Shown here: positions 24,701 through 31,940 of the stretch, piece by piece
Position numbering within the stretch: position 1 is the stretch's first letter
Layout of the letters: the number at the start of each line of letters is the position of its first letter
Assembly: GCF_024362695.1 (NCBI RefSeq)
Contig: NC_065424.1
Coordinates: 6,140,786-6,204,785 of the forward strand
Source: Pectinophora gossypiella
Taxonomy: Eukaryota; Arthropoda; Insecta; Lepidoptera; Gelechiidae
Direction: 5' to 3'
DNA length: 64,000 nucleotides
Notes under the pieces: generated by a model
The model's input: only the letters and a program-made list of their open reading frames with translations
Database searches by the model: none
What the model was told of the DNA's origin: nothing
Position numbers and translations under genes: made by a program

Positions 24701-27700
24701 TCTGACAAATTTAAAATATTATCTGGTATGGGATCTTGAGAGCAGTCTCGAAGCTGAGATTAGTTTATTAATACCACCGTTCATTCATTACCTGATTAAG
24801 TATCTTGCTTCGACGTTCCTACACGCGATGTACAGGGACTGTATCTTAGCAATCTTCTTGTTGACTGAAGCTTGCCCTGAAATAGTGAAAACACAAATCA
24901 AATCAATTTATTTGCGAGAACACAGAATACAAAAAGGTGGTAAAATAATTCAAATAACAATGTTGTGATGTGTTCGGCCTGCATGCAGGCGTAGAAATAT
25001 ACATAAAAAAAAAACAAAAAATAAAGAAATGGTACATTGAAAAGAAAATTATTGAAAATAATTAATTATTAATTAGTATTATTTCATTCAATAGTTTTCA
25101 TCTCGAGCTCCTCCGTGCTTCGGAAGGCACGTTAACCCGTTGGTCCCGGCTGCGTTAGCAGTCGTTAATAACCACCAATCCGCACTGGGCCCGCGTGGTG
25201 GTTTAAGGCCCGATCTCCCTATCCATCCATAGGGAAGGTCCGTGCCCCAGCAGTGGGGACGTTAATGAGCTGGTGATGATGATGATGATTATTTCATTTG
25301 AAATTACATAAAATACATTAACACTTACCACCTTACAAATAAAAAAAATAAACCAGGGGTGAACGTGGGTTTGAGTGAAATTGAATTTAATTATCATACA
25401 ATTCGACTGAACTTTGTTTGACTGTCAAATACTTAAACCCACGTCCATCCCTGGTTTATTTTCTATTTATAAGGTGGTTATAATTATTAATACTTATATA
25501 CGTCCAACTGCTGAGCACAGGCCTCCCCTCAATCAACCAGAGGGTATGGAGCATACTCCACCACTTTGCTGCACTGCGGGTTGGTGGACGAGTTTTTATA
25601 GCTAATAGCCGGGACCAGCGGCTTAACGTTCCCTCCGATGTACGGAATCATCTTACTTTTCCGGACAATCAGGTGATTCAAGAGCACCAGTCATATGGCC
25701 GACTTCCTTCGCCCGTTTTCTGTGTGGCGCTGTTAACCTGGGCTACATTTACACAGCTCTAGAACATTCTAGATAGCTCCAGCACATACCAGTCATATCG
25801 GCGACTTCCTTCAGAGCAGCGAAGACTTTCCTAGCTTTGGCGGAGTGAACATGGTTCGCATTCCTGCTTCGCTACCAAGCCTAGATGACCCGTCTTCTGT
25901 GTGGCGCTCTTAACCTCGGTTATATCTATATTATTCTAGAACATTCGATAAAGTTCCAGCATATACCAGTCATATGGGCGACTTCCTTCAGAGCAGCGAA
26001 GACTTTCCTGGCTTTGAGCGGTGGCGGAGTGAACATGGTTCGTTGAGTAAACGCGTTCCTGTTCCGTTAGTACCTATAAGGCGGAACTTCTACTGTCTAA
26101 AATAGAACATTCTAGAAAGTTCCAGCACATACCAGTCATATGGGCGACTTCCTTCAGAGCAGCGAAGACTTTCCTGGCTTTGAGCGGTGGTGGAGTGAAC
26201 ATGGTTCGTTGAGGTAACGCGTTCCTGTTCCGTCAGTACTTATAAGGCGGAATTTCTGCTGTCTAAGATAGAACATTCTAGAAAGCTCCAGTACATACCA
26301 GTAATATGGGCGACTTCCTTCTGGGCAGCGAAGACTTTCTTGGCTTTGAGCGGTGGTGGAGTGAAAATGGTTCGTTGAGTAAACGCGTTCCTGTTCCGTC
26401 AGTACTTATAAGGCGGAATTTCTGCTGTCTAAGATAGAACATTCTAGAAAGCTCCAGCACATACCAGTCATATGGGCGACTTCCTTCTGGGCAGCGAATA
26501 CTTTCCTGGCTTTGAGCGGTGGCGGAGTGAACATAGTTCGCTGTGTAACGCATTCCTGCTTCGCTACCAAGCCTAGATCACTCGTCTTCTGTGTGGCGCT
26601 CTTAACCTCGGCTCATCATCATCATCAATATCATCAGCCCATTAACGTCCCCACTGCTGGGGCACGGGCCTTCCCTATGGATGGATAGGGAGATCGGGCC
26701 TTAAACCATCACGCGGGCCCAGTGCAGATTAATGGTTATTAACGACTGTTAATGCAGCCGGGACCAACGGCTTAACGTGCCTTCCGAAGCACGGAGGAGC
26801 TCGAGATGAAAACTTTTTTTTTTGTGGTCACCCATCCTATGACCGGCCTTTGCGAATGTTGCTTAACTTTAGCAATCGCAGACCGAGCGCGTTTACCGCT
26901 GCGCCACCGAGCTCCTCGCCTCGGCTACATCTATATTATTGTAGAACATTCTAGAAAGTTCCAGCACATACCAGTCATATGGGCGACTTCCTTGAGAGCA
27001 GCGAAGACTTTCCTGGCTTTGAGCGGTGGCGGAGTGAACATGGTTCGTTGGGTAGCACGCGCCTGCTCCGCTACCAGCCCGAGATCGCCCGTCTTCTGTG
27101 CCGCGCTCTTGACCTGGGCTAGAGTGCGCCCCGTACATTGACCTATCGTTTTCATTAGATAGGTTTCTGCCATACCTGTTGAGAAAGGAGGGCGTGATAA
27201 GTTATATAAGTATTACATTAAACAGGCAGATGTGCTATCTGGAGAGTACAGTCATGAGCAATATCATGTACCCACTTTAGAACCCTGTCGCACTATCATA
27301 TTTGACATTTAATGAGACTTAAAATTTAATTTGTCAAAAACGTTAATGTGACATGGTTTCGAAGTGTATACATATTAGCACTCATGACCGTATATTGAGC
27401 TCTGAGCTGCCTGGAATCTCTCATTCGCTAGATTCACTAGGTTATGCAGGTGGAAAAACTATCAAAAATCATTTGAGATATATTATGTACCATTTAATAA
27501 AACACGAATTTTTTTTTCTTTTTTTTTATTACTTTTTTGTTATATTTTTTTTGTTCCTATCATTATATGAATCGGAATGTTCGGAACCATCTGAACTCGC
27601 ACCAAACTCACTACGACAAACCGCACTCAGTGTGTCCTCACGTTTTTTCACCACATTAGGCCGTTTCAAGCTTTTTACAACACCTACTACTGGATTCCAC

Positions 27701-30700
27701 ATGGTCGATAATTTGAACCCGTCTTCCCTGTTGAAATTTTTCGTCGAGTCTGGGGATGTAATATTATCGACGTTCTGTCGATAATATTTGTGGATTGATA
27801 TCAAAACCATAAACAAGCGGCAAAGAAAGAGGGTAGACAGATATGTCTGCCCGTAGAAAATTATGGATCTACCTACTCCACTCCAATCTCATCAGTCATC
27901 CCGTGATCATGGCACTTGCAACAGTGTCGAAATATCGGGAGTCTCATATCCCCATTTAAACGCGGTAAGAACCCGTTATTATGTGTTTTAATTATGATAA
28001 GTTCTTATCATAATTAAAACACATAATAACGGGTTCGCGTAAACTTAAAACAATGGGATTATTATTATTATTACTTACCCAACTCTAAGCTATGATACGC
28101 CGGTGCCAGCTGATTCAAGCACATATACACACAAGGAAGTAAATCTTCAGGAGTCAGTGCTAGTACTGAACGGAAGAAGTTAGCCAGTATCTCCACGATC
28201 TTGAGTCGAGCTGAAATCGCTTCTATGGCTTCTAGGGTCTTGGCTAGAGCTAAGTATGGGACTTCCTCGCCCTTTGACCAACACGCGTCGTCGATCGGAT
28301 GGTACTTTGGTTTCGCTGGGTTATATTCTTCCTCTGAAATAGAGGAAATTTTATTAGGCTACTATATAGCATAGCATCACGACTGTATCCCCGAAGGGGT
28401 AGGCAGAGGTGTATATTTTATGCCGCAGATAGCATTAACTACTTGGCCGGACAAATAGGGAGCGCTGAAGGCTCTCACCTGGTACAACGTTTAAGACAAC
28501 AGGCCTGAGGGTGCCCAGTTGGGCGCGAACCTCGGCTCAGGGCGTCGTCTGAGAGGACAAATATTTGAAAGAGCAGAAGTGTATTAGTACATACGGTCTT
28601 GTTTTAAAGAAGCCACTTCCATACTTTTATTTCCTGGGATTTTATTTAGGTTAGGTAAAAAAAATAGGCGCATTCACAGATTATTATTTTTGAAATTATT
28701 GTATAAAATCTTGTATTGTAGAATTTCAATATCACGAAGTGACTTGCATTTATAATGAAGATAAAAACTGCCTGTTTCTCCTTCGCCCCATGGGATACAC
28801 TGCACATTGTATAGCAATTTATCGCGAATTTTAGGTGGACAGTATGAAGAACTGTCAAAATTTAGGAACACTCAACAGCATTGCCACCTACATTTGAACT
28901 TATAGTTATTATTTTTATTGCATTCAAATGTGTAGACCATTACCTGGTACTCTGTCTCCTTCCTTCTTGACTTCCCCATCTTTCTTCTCACCCACTCCAT
29001 TCTCTTTCTTAACAAAAGCACTCATAGGAACTATCTTCTTTTGAGTAGGAGATATCTCTTCTTTCACAGTCAATTTAGTAGGAGATTTTTTAGCCGGACT
29101 TGTCTTCTCATTTTTCTCTCGTAAAGTCTTTTTCTCTACTGATGATGATATTTTATCTTTTGTTGATGTCGCTTTGGTTTTTTTACTTTTTGGTGATGCA
29201 TATGTCTTAGGTTGGTGCGTCTTTTCTATTTTCACTTCAATTTTCTCCTCAACCTTGACCGGTGACCCTGCTTCACTTTCTGAGCTTTCAATTCTTTGCC
29301 GCTTCGTGTTCTTTTTCTGAAAGGTAGTTAATATTGTTAGGAAAACTTAAGCAAAGTGTATTTATTCTATGTATAGAATGGAAACCTTCCACCCTTGGCG
29401 ACAAGATAAATTTACCTCACGCCCTGCCTGGATCTCACTTTGGTCTACAATTGGTCCAATCATTATAGACAATATGTCTCGCCACCTATCATATACCAAA
29501 GTGTTAGACCACTAACTGGGAAGGTCGCTTGGTACAGCGTGGGCACTTAGTTCATTGGGCAATGGATATACCTTTGTATAGCTCAATAGGCTACTTGACA
29601 ACATAGTCAAATGAGATACTTTTTACAAAACATCAAAAGAGTTTGTATTTTGGAGTTTGTAGTTGTTAGTTTGTATGGAAATACTGTGCTGTGACGTCAT
29701 CAATAGAAGCAGTCAAATGTCGTACTAATTTTTAATGAATAGTTTTTTTATTTTTTTTATTCTTATTTTTAACGAGGCTTTGAACACCCTGTGTGATCAT
29801 GCCAACCTCATAGGTGCTTTCGTGTACCTATCCCTTAGACAAGGGATTGGTCAACCAGATAGTTTTTTTTTTATCTAATTTTTTTCGAGGCTTGAGCCAC
29901 TCTTGGTGGTTATGCCAGCCTCATAGTTTAGAGTGTTTAATGATGATCAAATCAACAATTTACAAAAGAATACCATTACAGCACTACACCATGCTGTTCA
30001 GGGATTGTTACTCCTAAGAGACACAGTACAGTATTTATATACCAGCCTTGCCGCTACGGACACTGGATCTGCCAAGAGGCACACAATCTCTCCTCCATGA
30101 AGATTTTGGTGGAATAATTTCCTTCTAATCTGTTTGTTCCGGTCACACTCCACCAAGAAATGCATAAGATCCTCGACAGTCCCACAGCGTGTACAATTGG
30201 GCGAGTCCCTCTTCCTCATTAAAAAGTAAAATTTATTAAGTGGCATGTGACCAGAACGAATAGTAGTATAAACTAAAGTAAGGCTTTTAGTTTAATGAAT
30301 TCAAAGATAAAATTCGAAAACTACTCGAAAAATTTACGAATATGATTTTTGATCATCTTAGACTGTTTTTTTCTCAATTAGCATTTTATAATTCATCTTT
30401 GACCCAGTCAAGTACACTCTTGAGGATATAGCCGTGAATTTATGTTACGTCTACATACCCTAATAGTTTTTTTTATCTAATTTTTTTTTCGAGGCTTGAG
30501 CCACTCTTGGTGGTTATGCCAGCCCATAATAGTAGAAAGCGTGAATTTATGTATGTATGTACCTTTTCAGAACTAGTAGGAGATGACTTCCTTTTCGTAG
30601 GTTTGGGTGACTGGGACTCCTCATCACTACTTTCTAGCCTTTGTCTTCTTGAAGTTCTCTGCAATGGTAAATTCTCTTATGTACATATTCTAATTATCTA

Positions 30701-31427
30701 TCATACACACAAATATATTTGTGTCTATAGGGTAGTTGACAAGGATGAAAAACTATATCCTTTTCACTATATTATCAAAATAGAAAACTGATGGGATAAT
30801 GTGAAAACATTATTGAAATTTGTCAAAAATTAAAAAAATATTACAGCCAATACATCCATCTATAATTAAAAAGTTAGAAATTTCAAATACCATAGGTATA
30901 TGGAATCATTCGAATAATTTGATTGTTACTTTTTGGAACAAATCAATTTCACAACTAATAAGTAAATAATGTTACCTTTTCTTTTCCATTAGTAACAGGC
31001 GGTGATTCATTTATCATTGTATTATCATTCTTCTTAGGAGAACTTGAAGGAGATTCGTCCTGGAAAGTCACAATATACTTATATACATAGTGTGAAGCAA
31101 ACAGACACCTCTGCAGTGCCCCCGTGACACAAGGAGCATAATTATTTAAAAGCAATAGTTATGTAAAAGTAAGTCAAAAGACTTGATTGACAAAATTATT
31201 ACCTTCGTTTCCTCCTTCATTTCAGCAGTTTTCTTCGGAGTGATAGTGAAAAACGATTTTATACTCTTCTGAGACATGTTTCTGATAACAAAATGATCTA
31301 AATTATGTGTGAAAACTATTGCTGAATATTTGGAATATATTCTTGTATTTACCTCTACAAATACAGGTCGTTTAGCAAGTGATACTACTATTCTACATGA
31401 CTTTAGTAATTTGTTCAAGTTATTCAT
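12603..31427 (-). CDS. LIG1: DNA ligase I, ATP-dependent (complete, 17 exons)
   Basis: ATP-dependent DNA ligase that seals Okazaki fragments and repair nicks in the nucleus. The 17 exons join to 916 codons with all junctions in phase. Residues 1-50 are a basic leader preceding a second ATG. Residues 51-60 hold the PIP box QKSIKSFF for PCNA. Residues ~60-260 are a Lys/Ser/Glu-rich disordered region. ~260-550 is the DNA-binding domain, ~550-745 the adenylation domain with KYDGER (catalytic Lys564, codon 20337-20339), LDTEAV, VFDLLYLNG and EGLMVK, and ~746-900 the OB-fold with WLKLKKDY, VWEVRCADLSLSP and LRFPRFIRVRDDK. Length and lysine position are close to human LIG1 (919 residues, Lys568). 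PCNA binding via the N-terminal PIP box separates it from LIG3 and LIG4. Introns 5, 6 and 8 are rich in repeats. I see no close AATAAA downstream of the stop. Confidence 0.95.
12825..13135 (-). mobile_element. LINE tail fragment with nested poly(A) retroposon
   Basis: The host fragment (aatcaatttatttgca..aataacaatgttgtgatgtg) also occurs at 24895-25070. Here it is split at about 12917-13010 by ccgggtgagccttcagcgct..aataagt plus a poly(A) run, flanked by gcctgcatgca on both sides. The uninterrupted copy at 24980 gives the empty site. Confidence 0.75.
13163..13250. repeat. Short hairpin repeat (family 8)
   Basis: Arms aagcgccatctagcgtaca and tgtacgctagatggcgttt enclose a loop with inverted ggttca. 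A half-copy lies at 43050-43095. It is in LIG1 intron 16. Confidence 0.65.
13269..13850. repeat. MITE family 2 copy split by a family A SINE
   Basis: MITE termini lie at both ends. A plus-strand SINE family A fragment at 13549-13752 ends in cgatagaagaag and is flanked by agttgtcaatc / agttgtcagtc, a probable target duplication. The right end lies ~25 bp from LIG1 exon 16. Confidence 0.75.
13873..14019 (-). CDS. LIG1: LIG1 exon 16: OB-fold, VWEVRCADLSLSP
   Basis: Codons 824-873, with TPDVWFEPARVWEVRCADLS and GLVDPDKGISLRFP. GC-rich. Acceptor cgtgcccgcag, donor gtcagt. Confidence 0.95.
14055..14510. repeat. MITE family 1 array with nested repeat
   Basis: A full hairpin unit (14055-14391) is interrupted at 14166-14258 by the cataataacgggttcttacc element. 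The conserved spacer and a half unit to 14510 follow. It is in LIG1 intron 15. Confidence 0.7.
14620..14722. repeat. Partial MITE family 4
   Basis: Shares caatattgctttcttag, gatgtggccattttaacccc and the tgcgcaatgcaaacaaatgt centre with the complete copy at 37607-37773. Confidence 0.65.
14905..15192 (+). mobile_element. SINE family C, full length
   Basis: Starts gagctcggtggcgcagcggt (tRNA-like head), followed by ggccggtcataggatgggtg resembling a 5S-type internal sequence, a body with gcactgggcccgcgtgatgg and a gatgatgatga tail. Other copies: 25091-25290 (truncated), 26613-26925 (minus) and 44179-44475. Confidence 0.75.
15227..15347 (-). CDS. LIG1: LIG1 exon 15: OB-fold
   Basis: Codons 784-824, GSGEEYQALCKIGTGFTDEG then LKARAEELEPH. 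Of two adjacent AGs only the upstream one (ttttttag/gtagc) keeps frame. Donor gtaaga. Confidence 0.93.
15408..15520 (+). mobile_element. SINE family B 3' fragment
   Basis: Reads ggagcagcgtggtggagtat.. to cagtgggacatatatagcct with a tatgttatg tail. It overlaps no coding exon (LIG1 intron 14). Confidence 0.6.
15575..15745 (+). mobile_element. Poly(A) retroposon (agtagttaatgccatctgcg family)
   Basis: Runs from cctcagacgacgccctgagc to aataagtcacgtc plus poly(A). The same family lies at 28415-28575 (minus), and truncated at 12917-13010, 21775-21815, 39905-39990 and 55725-55775. Confidence 0.65.
15768..16175 (+). mobile_element. LINE-like retroposon tail
   Basis: Contains aacatcgtgaggaaaccca, ttcccgagaaatgcactttc and a catcatcatc end. 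Related fragments lie at 37035-37140 and 44105-44163 (minus), and 58440-58660 and 59030-59245 (plus). No intact ORF. Confidence 0.55.
16196..16532 (-). mobile_element. tRNA-headed SINE, family B, full length
   Basis: The minus strand reads cctccgtggtctagttagtg.., B box gggttcgattccc, ending at tgggacgtatataggctgtt. It is 66 bp from LIG1 exon 14. Confidence 0.75.
16598..16718 (-). CDS. LIG1: LIG1 exon 14: motif V and OB-fold start
   Basis: Codons 744-784, LKKDYLEGVGDSIDAVVIGA followed by YLGRGKRTGVYGGFLLACCD. Acceptor gcattcccag, donor gtaaca. Confidence 0.95.
16745..17230 (-). mobile_element. LINE 3' end (CR1/Jockey-like)
   Basis: The minus strand ends in aagatatttttgaatttgag after acctatacaggttgtgagaa-like sequence. 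The same 3' region occurs at 45415-45775 (plus), 54285-54375 and 58258-58400. Only non-coding tail and degraded frames are visible. Confidence 0.55.
17313..17476 (-). CDS. LIG1: LIG1 exon 13: motif IV
   Basis: Codons 689-743, GSCEGLMVKML (motif IV) and RRSHNWLK, the first half of motif V. Acceptor tcaaaacag, donor gtaagg. Confidence 0.95.
17514..17820 (+). mobile_element. tRNA-headed SINE, family A, full length
   Basis: Head cggcctctgtggtccgatgg, B box gggttcgattccc, body with tcatgtcagggg and accctgacaccagggtt, end cccacacgatagaagaagaa. It is the most complete family A copy in the window (LIG1 intron 12). Confidence 0.8.
18051..18213 (-). CDS. LIG1: LIG1 exon 12: motif IIIa
   Basis: Codons 635-689, STRKRKDANEADIKVQVCVF then FDLLYLNG (motif IIIa) and VRQPLAERRALLKEHF. 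Acceptor ttcacag, donor gtaagt. Confidence 0.95.
18745..18889 (-). CDS. LIG1: LIG1 exon 11: motif III
   Basis: Codons 586-634, SRNQENNTSKYPDILRRL then CVLDTEAVAYD (motif III, acidic metal-site residue). Acceptor gctgtattcag, donor gtatgt. Confidence 0.94.
18980..19660 (+). mobile_element. LINE ORF2 C-terminal remnant with (TC)n
   Basis: One frame reads FHRTRTFEGSFRHQASKCWN then DLPPPLRRS, the C-terminal signature of Jockey/CR1-type reverse transcriptases. It is followed by an AT-rich tail and a (TC)n run at 19633-19655. Broken by stops. Confidence 0.55.
19662..19855. repeat. MITE family 1, two half units around the spacer
   Basis: Half units point outward around acctacttgtatg-like spacer, the same arrangement as between units at 11629-11663. 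Confidence 0.65.
20272..20370 (-). CDS. LIG1: LIG1 exon 10: catalytic lysine (motif I)
   Basis: Codons 553-586, FTCEWKYDGERAQIH. The lysine of KYDGER (20337-20339) forms the covalent AMP intermediate in this family. Donor ttcag/gtaaac is preferred over an internal gct/gtacct, because it lets the next exon restore SRNQENN. Confidence 0.95.
20450..20625 (+). mobile_element. SINE family A, 5'-truncated
   Basis: Contains gaaggcacgttagccgttgg, accctgacaccagggttcat and acccacacaataagaag. It ends 20 bp before LIG1 exon 9. Confidence 0.7.
20645..20835 (-). CDS. LIG1: LIG1 exon 9: end of DNA-binding domain
   Basis: Codons 490-553, with TTYCECPNYELLVPALLQHG and the signature LTPGIPLKPMLAHPTKGLHE just before the adenylation domain. 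Acceptor ctttccag, donor gtcagc. Confidence 0.94.
20868..21065 (+). repeat. 190-bp repeat, identical to inverted copy at 27812-28003
   Basis: Runs from ttaaaacacataataacggg to ccgcttgtttatg, including gggcagacatatctgtctac. The copy in LIG1 intron 5 has the same sequence in reverse orientation. Confidence 0.75.
21233..21606. repeat. MITE family 2 copy, uninterrupted
   Basis: 374 bp with both ~85-bp inverted termini (LIG1 intron 8). With 4278-4652 it gives the family consensus. Confidence 0.8.
22422..22567. repeat. MITE family 3 copy
   Basis: cagtcatgagcaatataatg to gctcgtgaccgtac. Confidence 0.75.
22667..22830 (-). pseudogene. C2H2 zinc-finger fragment, probably LINE-derived
   Basis: The minus strand reads GQLYCVPCDRTFKSKFGFAG followed by HIRAHH, a C-x2-C-x12-H-x3-H pattern, ending at a stop near 22667. 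It lies inside LIG1 intron 8 and has no start or flanking gene. Single C2H2 fingers occur at the end of some LINE ORFs, which is the likeliest origin. Confidence 0.4.
22896..23040 (-). CDS. LIG1: LIG1 exon 8: DNA-binding domain
   Basis: Codons 441-489, containing the conserved LEGKLRIGLAEQSVLQALA and TLTPPG. Acceptor gtatgcccag, donor gtatta. Confidence 0.94.
23149..23708. repeat. MITE family 3 split by a 399-bp retroposon
   Basis: The left half (23149-23239) and right half (23639-23708) of a family 3 MITE are separated by the retroposon at 23240-23638. The target duplication tcgttaaatgtca is at 23227-23239 and 23639-23651. Confidence 0.85.
23240..23638 (+). mobile_element. 399-bp poly(A) retroposon, copy 1
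   Basis: Starts ggcttttcggcgggaaacgg and ends in an A-rich tail. It contains the palindrome ggagtaggagtctactcc and an open frame (SRFITQKFMRTFELIRLGFG..) shared with copy 2 at 31522-31924. The copies differ at only a few positions, so both insertions look young. Confidence 0.8.
23709..24110. repeat. MITE family 1 units
   Basis: Two or more imperfect hairpin halves (gtattagtgacatcgtaacg to cgttacgatgtcacttacac). LIG1 intron 7. Confidence 0.65.
24792..24876 (-). CDS. LIG1: LIG1 exon 7: DNA-binding domain
   Basis: Codons 413-441, GQASVNKKIAKIQSLYIACR followed by NVEARYLIR. Acceptor actatttcag, donor gtaatg. Confidence 0.92.
24895..25070 (-). mobile_element. LINE tail fragment, uninterrupted copy
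   Basis: Same fragment as 12825-13135 but without the nested retroposon, preserving ggcctgcatgcaggcg. Confidence 0.65.
25091..25290 (+). mobile_element. SINE family C, 5'-truncated
   Basis: Starts at gttttcatctcgagctcctc and ends in gatgatgatgatgat. Confidence 0.7.
25328..25476. repeat. MITE family 5 copy
   Basis: Inverted termini ccttacaaataaaa.. / ..tttataaggtgg with internal aaccaggggtgaacgtgggt and its complement. Second copy at 53427-53582. Confidence 0.7.
25498..25682 (-). mobile_element. SINE family B, truncated
   Basis: Body and 3' half only; the tRNA-like head is missing. It abuts the exon-fragment array. Confidence 0.65.
25686..26610 (-). repeat. Tandem array of degenerate LIG1 exon 6 fragments
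   Basis: The word gacttcctt from the antisense of exon 6 recurs at about 25701, 25803, 25980, 26146, 26312 and 26478, and in the true exon at 26985. Spacings are 102, 177, 166, 166 and 166, then 507 (177 after removing a ~330-bp SINE insertion). Each unit carries the 3' ~70-90 bases of exon 6, its donor (actg/gtatgtgctgg) and intron sequence to tctagaatgttc. Units lack an acceptor and several are frame-shifted, so they are pseudo-exons. Confidence 0.88.
26613..26925 (-). mobile_element. SINE family C inserted in the exon-fragment array
   Basis: Full-length minus-strand copy with its catcatcatc tail at the left and head gagctcctcg at the right, flanked by cctcggct on both sides (probable target duplication). 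Confidence 0.8.
26972..27175 (-). CDS. LIG1: LIG1 exon 6: DNA-binding domain
   Basis: Codons 345-413, including TGRTLAQVKSAAQKTGDLGL and TPPPLKARKVFAALKEVAHM. Acceptor ttctcaacag, donor gtatgt. The 3' part of this exon is the source of a tandem array in the following intron (25686-26610). Confidence 0.93.
27248..27393. repeat. MITE family 3 copy
   Basis: tacagtcatgagcaatatca to gcactcatgaccgta (LIG1 intron 5, 73 bp before exon 6 in transcript order). Confidence 0.75.
27812..28055 (-). repeat. 190-bp repeat, inverted copy, plus short hairpin
   Basis: 27812-28003 is the reverse complement of 20868-21065. A hairpin (attatgataagttcttatca) and a partial second copy of the cataataacgggttc end follow to 28055, 24 bp before LIG1 exon 5. 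Confidence 0.7.
28079..28333 (-). CDS. LIG1: LIG1 exon 5: start of DNA-binding domain
   Basis: Codons 260-345. YNPAKPKYHPIDDACWSKGE leads into the helical DNA-binding domain (PYLALAKTLEAIEAISARLK..LANFFRSVLALTPEDLL). Acceptor tctatttcag, donor gtaagt. Confidence 0.93.
28415..28575 (-). mobile_element. Poly(A)-type retroposon copy (agtagttaatgccatctgcg family)
   Basis: Minus-strand relative of 15575-15745, from ctcagacgacgccctgagcc to taatgctatctgcggc. LIG1 intron 4. Confidence 0.6.
28944..29316 (-). CDS. LIG1: LIG1 exon 4: lysine-rich linker
   Basis: Codons 136-259 plus one base. Starts KKNTKRQRIESSESE and is dominated by Lys, Ser, Glu and TP/SP sites. No fold is expected. Acceptor acctttcag, donor gtaatg. 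Confidence 0.87.
29860..30246 (-). pseudogene. LINE reverse transcriptase C-terminal remnant
   Basis: The minus-strand frame contains FLMRKRDSPNCTRCGTVEDL followed by MHFLVECDRN, the CxxC..H..C zinc-binding end of R1/Jockey-type ORF2. A 60-bp word (gaggcttgagccactcttgg) at its 3' end recurs at 30466-30525. LIG1 intron 3. Confidence 0.65.
30563..30658 (-). CDS. LIG1: LIG1 exon 3: disordered linker
   Basis: Codons 104-135, containing RRQRLESSDEES and KPTKRKSSP, a likely basic nuclear-localisation patch with serine-proline sites. Acceptor accattgcag, donor gtacat. Confidence 0.85.
30976..31059 (-). CDS. LIG1: LIG1 exon 2: disordered linker
   Basis: Codons 76-103, DESPSSSPKKND.. with SP sites. 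Acceptor ctttccag, donor gtaaca, phase 0 at both ends. Confidence 0.85.
31203..31427 (-). CDS. LIG1: LIG1 exon 1: basic leader plus PIP box
   Basis: Codons 1-75. The first ATG (31425-31427, preceded by ctt, weak context) follows an in-frame TGA at 31455-31457. It opens a leader rich in Lys/Arg with few acids (MNNLNKLLKSCRIVVSLAKR). The second ATG (31275-31277, preceded by aac, A at -3) starts MSQKSIKSFF, the usual nuclear LIG1 start. Donor after aag at 31203. Confidence 0.88.
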
Positions 31428-31521
31428 AAGTTTATGTACGTGTTTCGCAATAATTCATTGAAAATATACGAAAATAAACAATAAATTACACTACAAAACA
31501 CATAACCCTTTGAAAATTTTT

Positions 31522-31924
31522 TTTTTTTTTTTTTGGTTTGGTTTTCCCCGAAGGGTAAGGCAAAGGGAACTATGCCCATACAGCCATGTCTGACGTATTT
31601 TTTTTCTTGATGATTAATGAAATGATGAAAGGTGATGATGATGAAACCTAAGCCCCCACCCTCGGAGTAGACTCCTACTCCGAACCCCAAACGAATTAAC
31701 TCAAAAGTCCGCATAAACTTTTGAGTTATGAAGCGGCTTCCCGACACGAAGCGAAAATAGGCAGATACACTTTGTTTATTGAATACTCCAATATAATAAC
31801 ACTCGCGAATGTCTTCCGACTAACTTAATGCGATCATTAACCACAAAACACCACTTCGTATTAATTATTTAGATTATTCAATGAAGAAAGCAACTGTCCC
31901 GTTCCCGCCTCCCGCCAAAAAGCC
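31522..31924 (-). mobile_element. ~400-bp poly(A) retroposon, copy 2, upstream of LIG1
   Basis: Reverse complement of copy 1 at 23240-23638, with its poly(A) at the left (about 31516-31535). Flanked by ccctttgaaaattttt at 31506-31521 and 31925-31940. It lies about 90 bp upstream of the first LIG1 ATG. Confidence 0.8.
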
Positions 31925-31940
31925 CCCTTTGAAAATTTTT

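Noticed and set aside
26278..26553. 91-codon minus-strand open frame
   Set aside because: Runs out of frame through two degenerate copies of LIG1 exon 6; no acceptor or start context.
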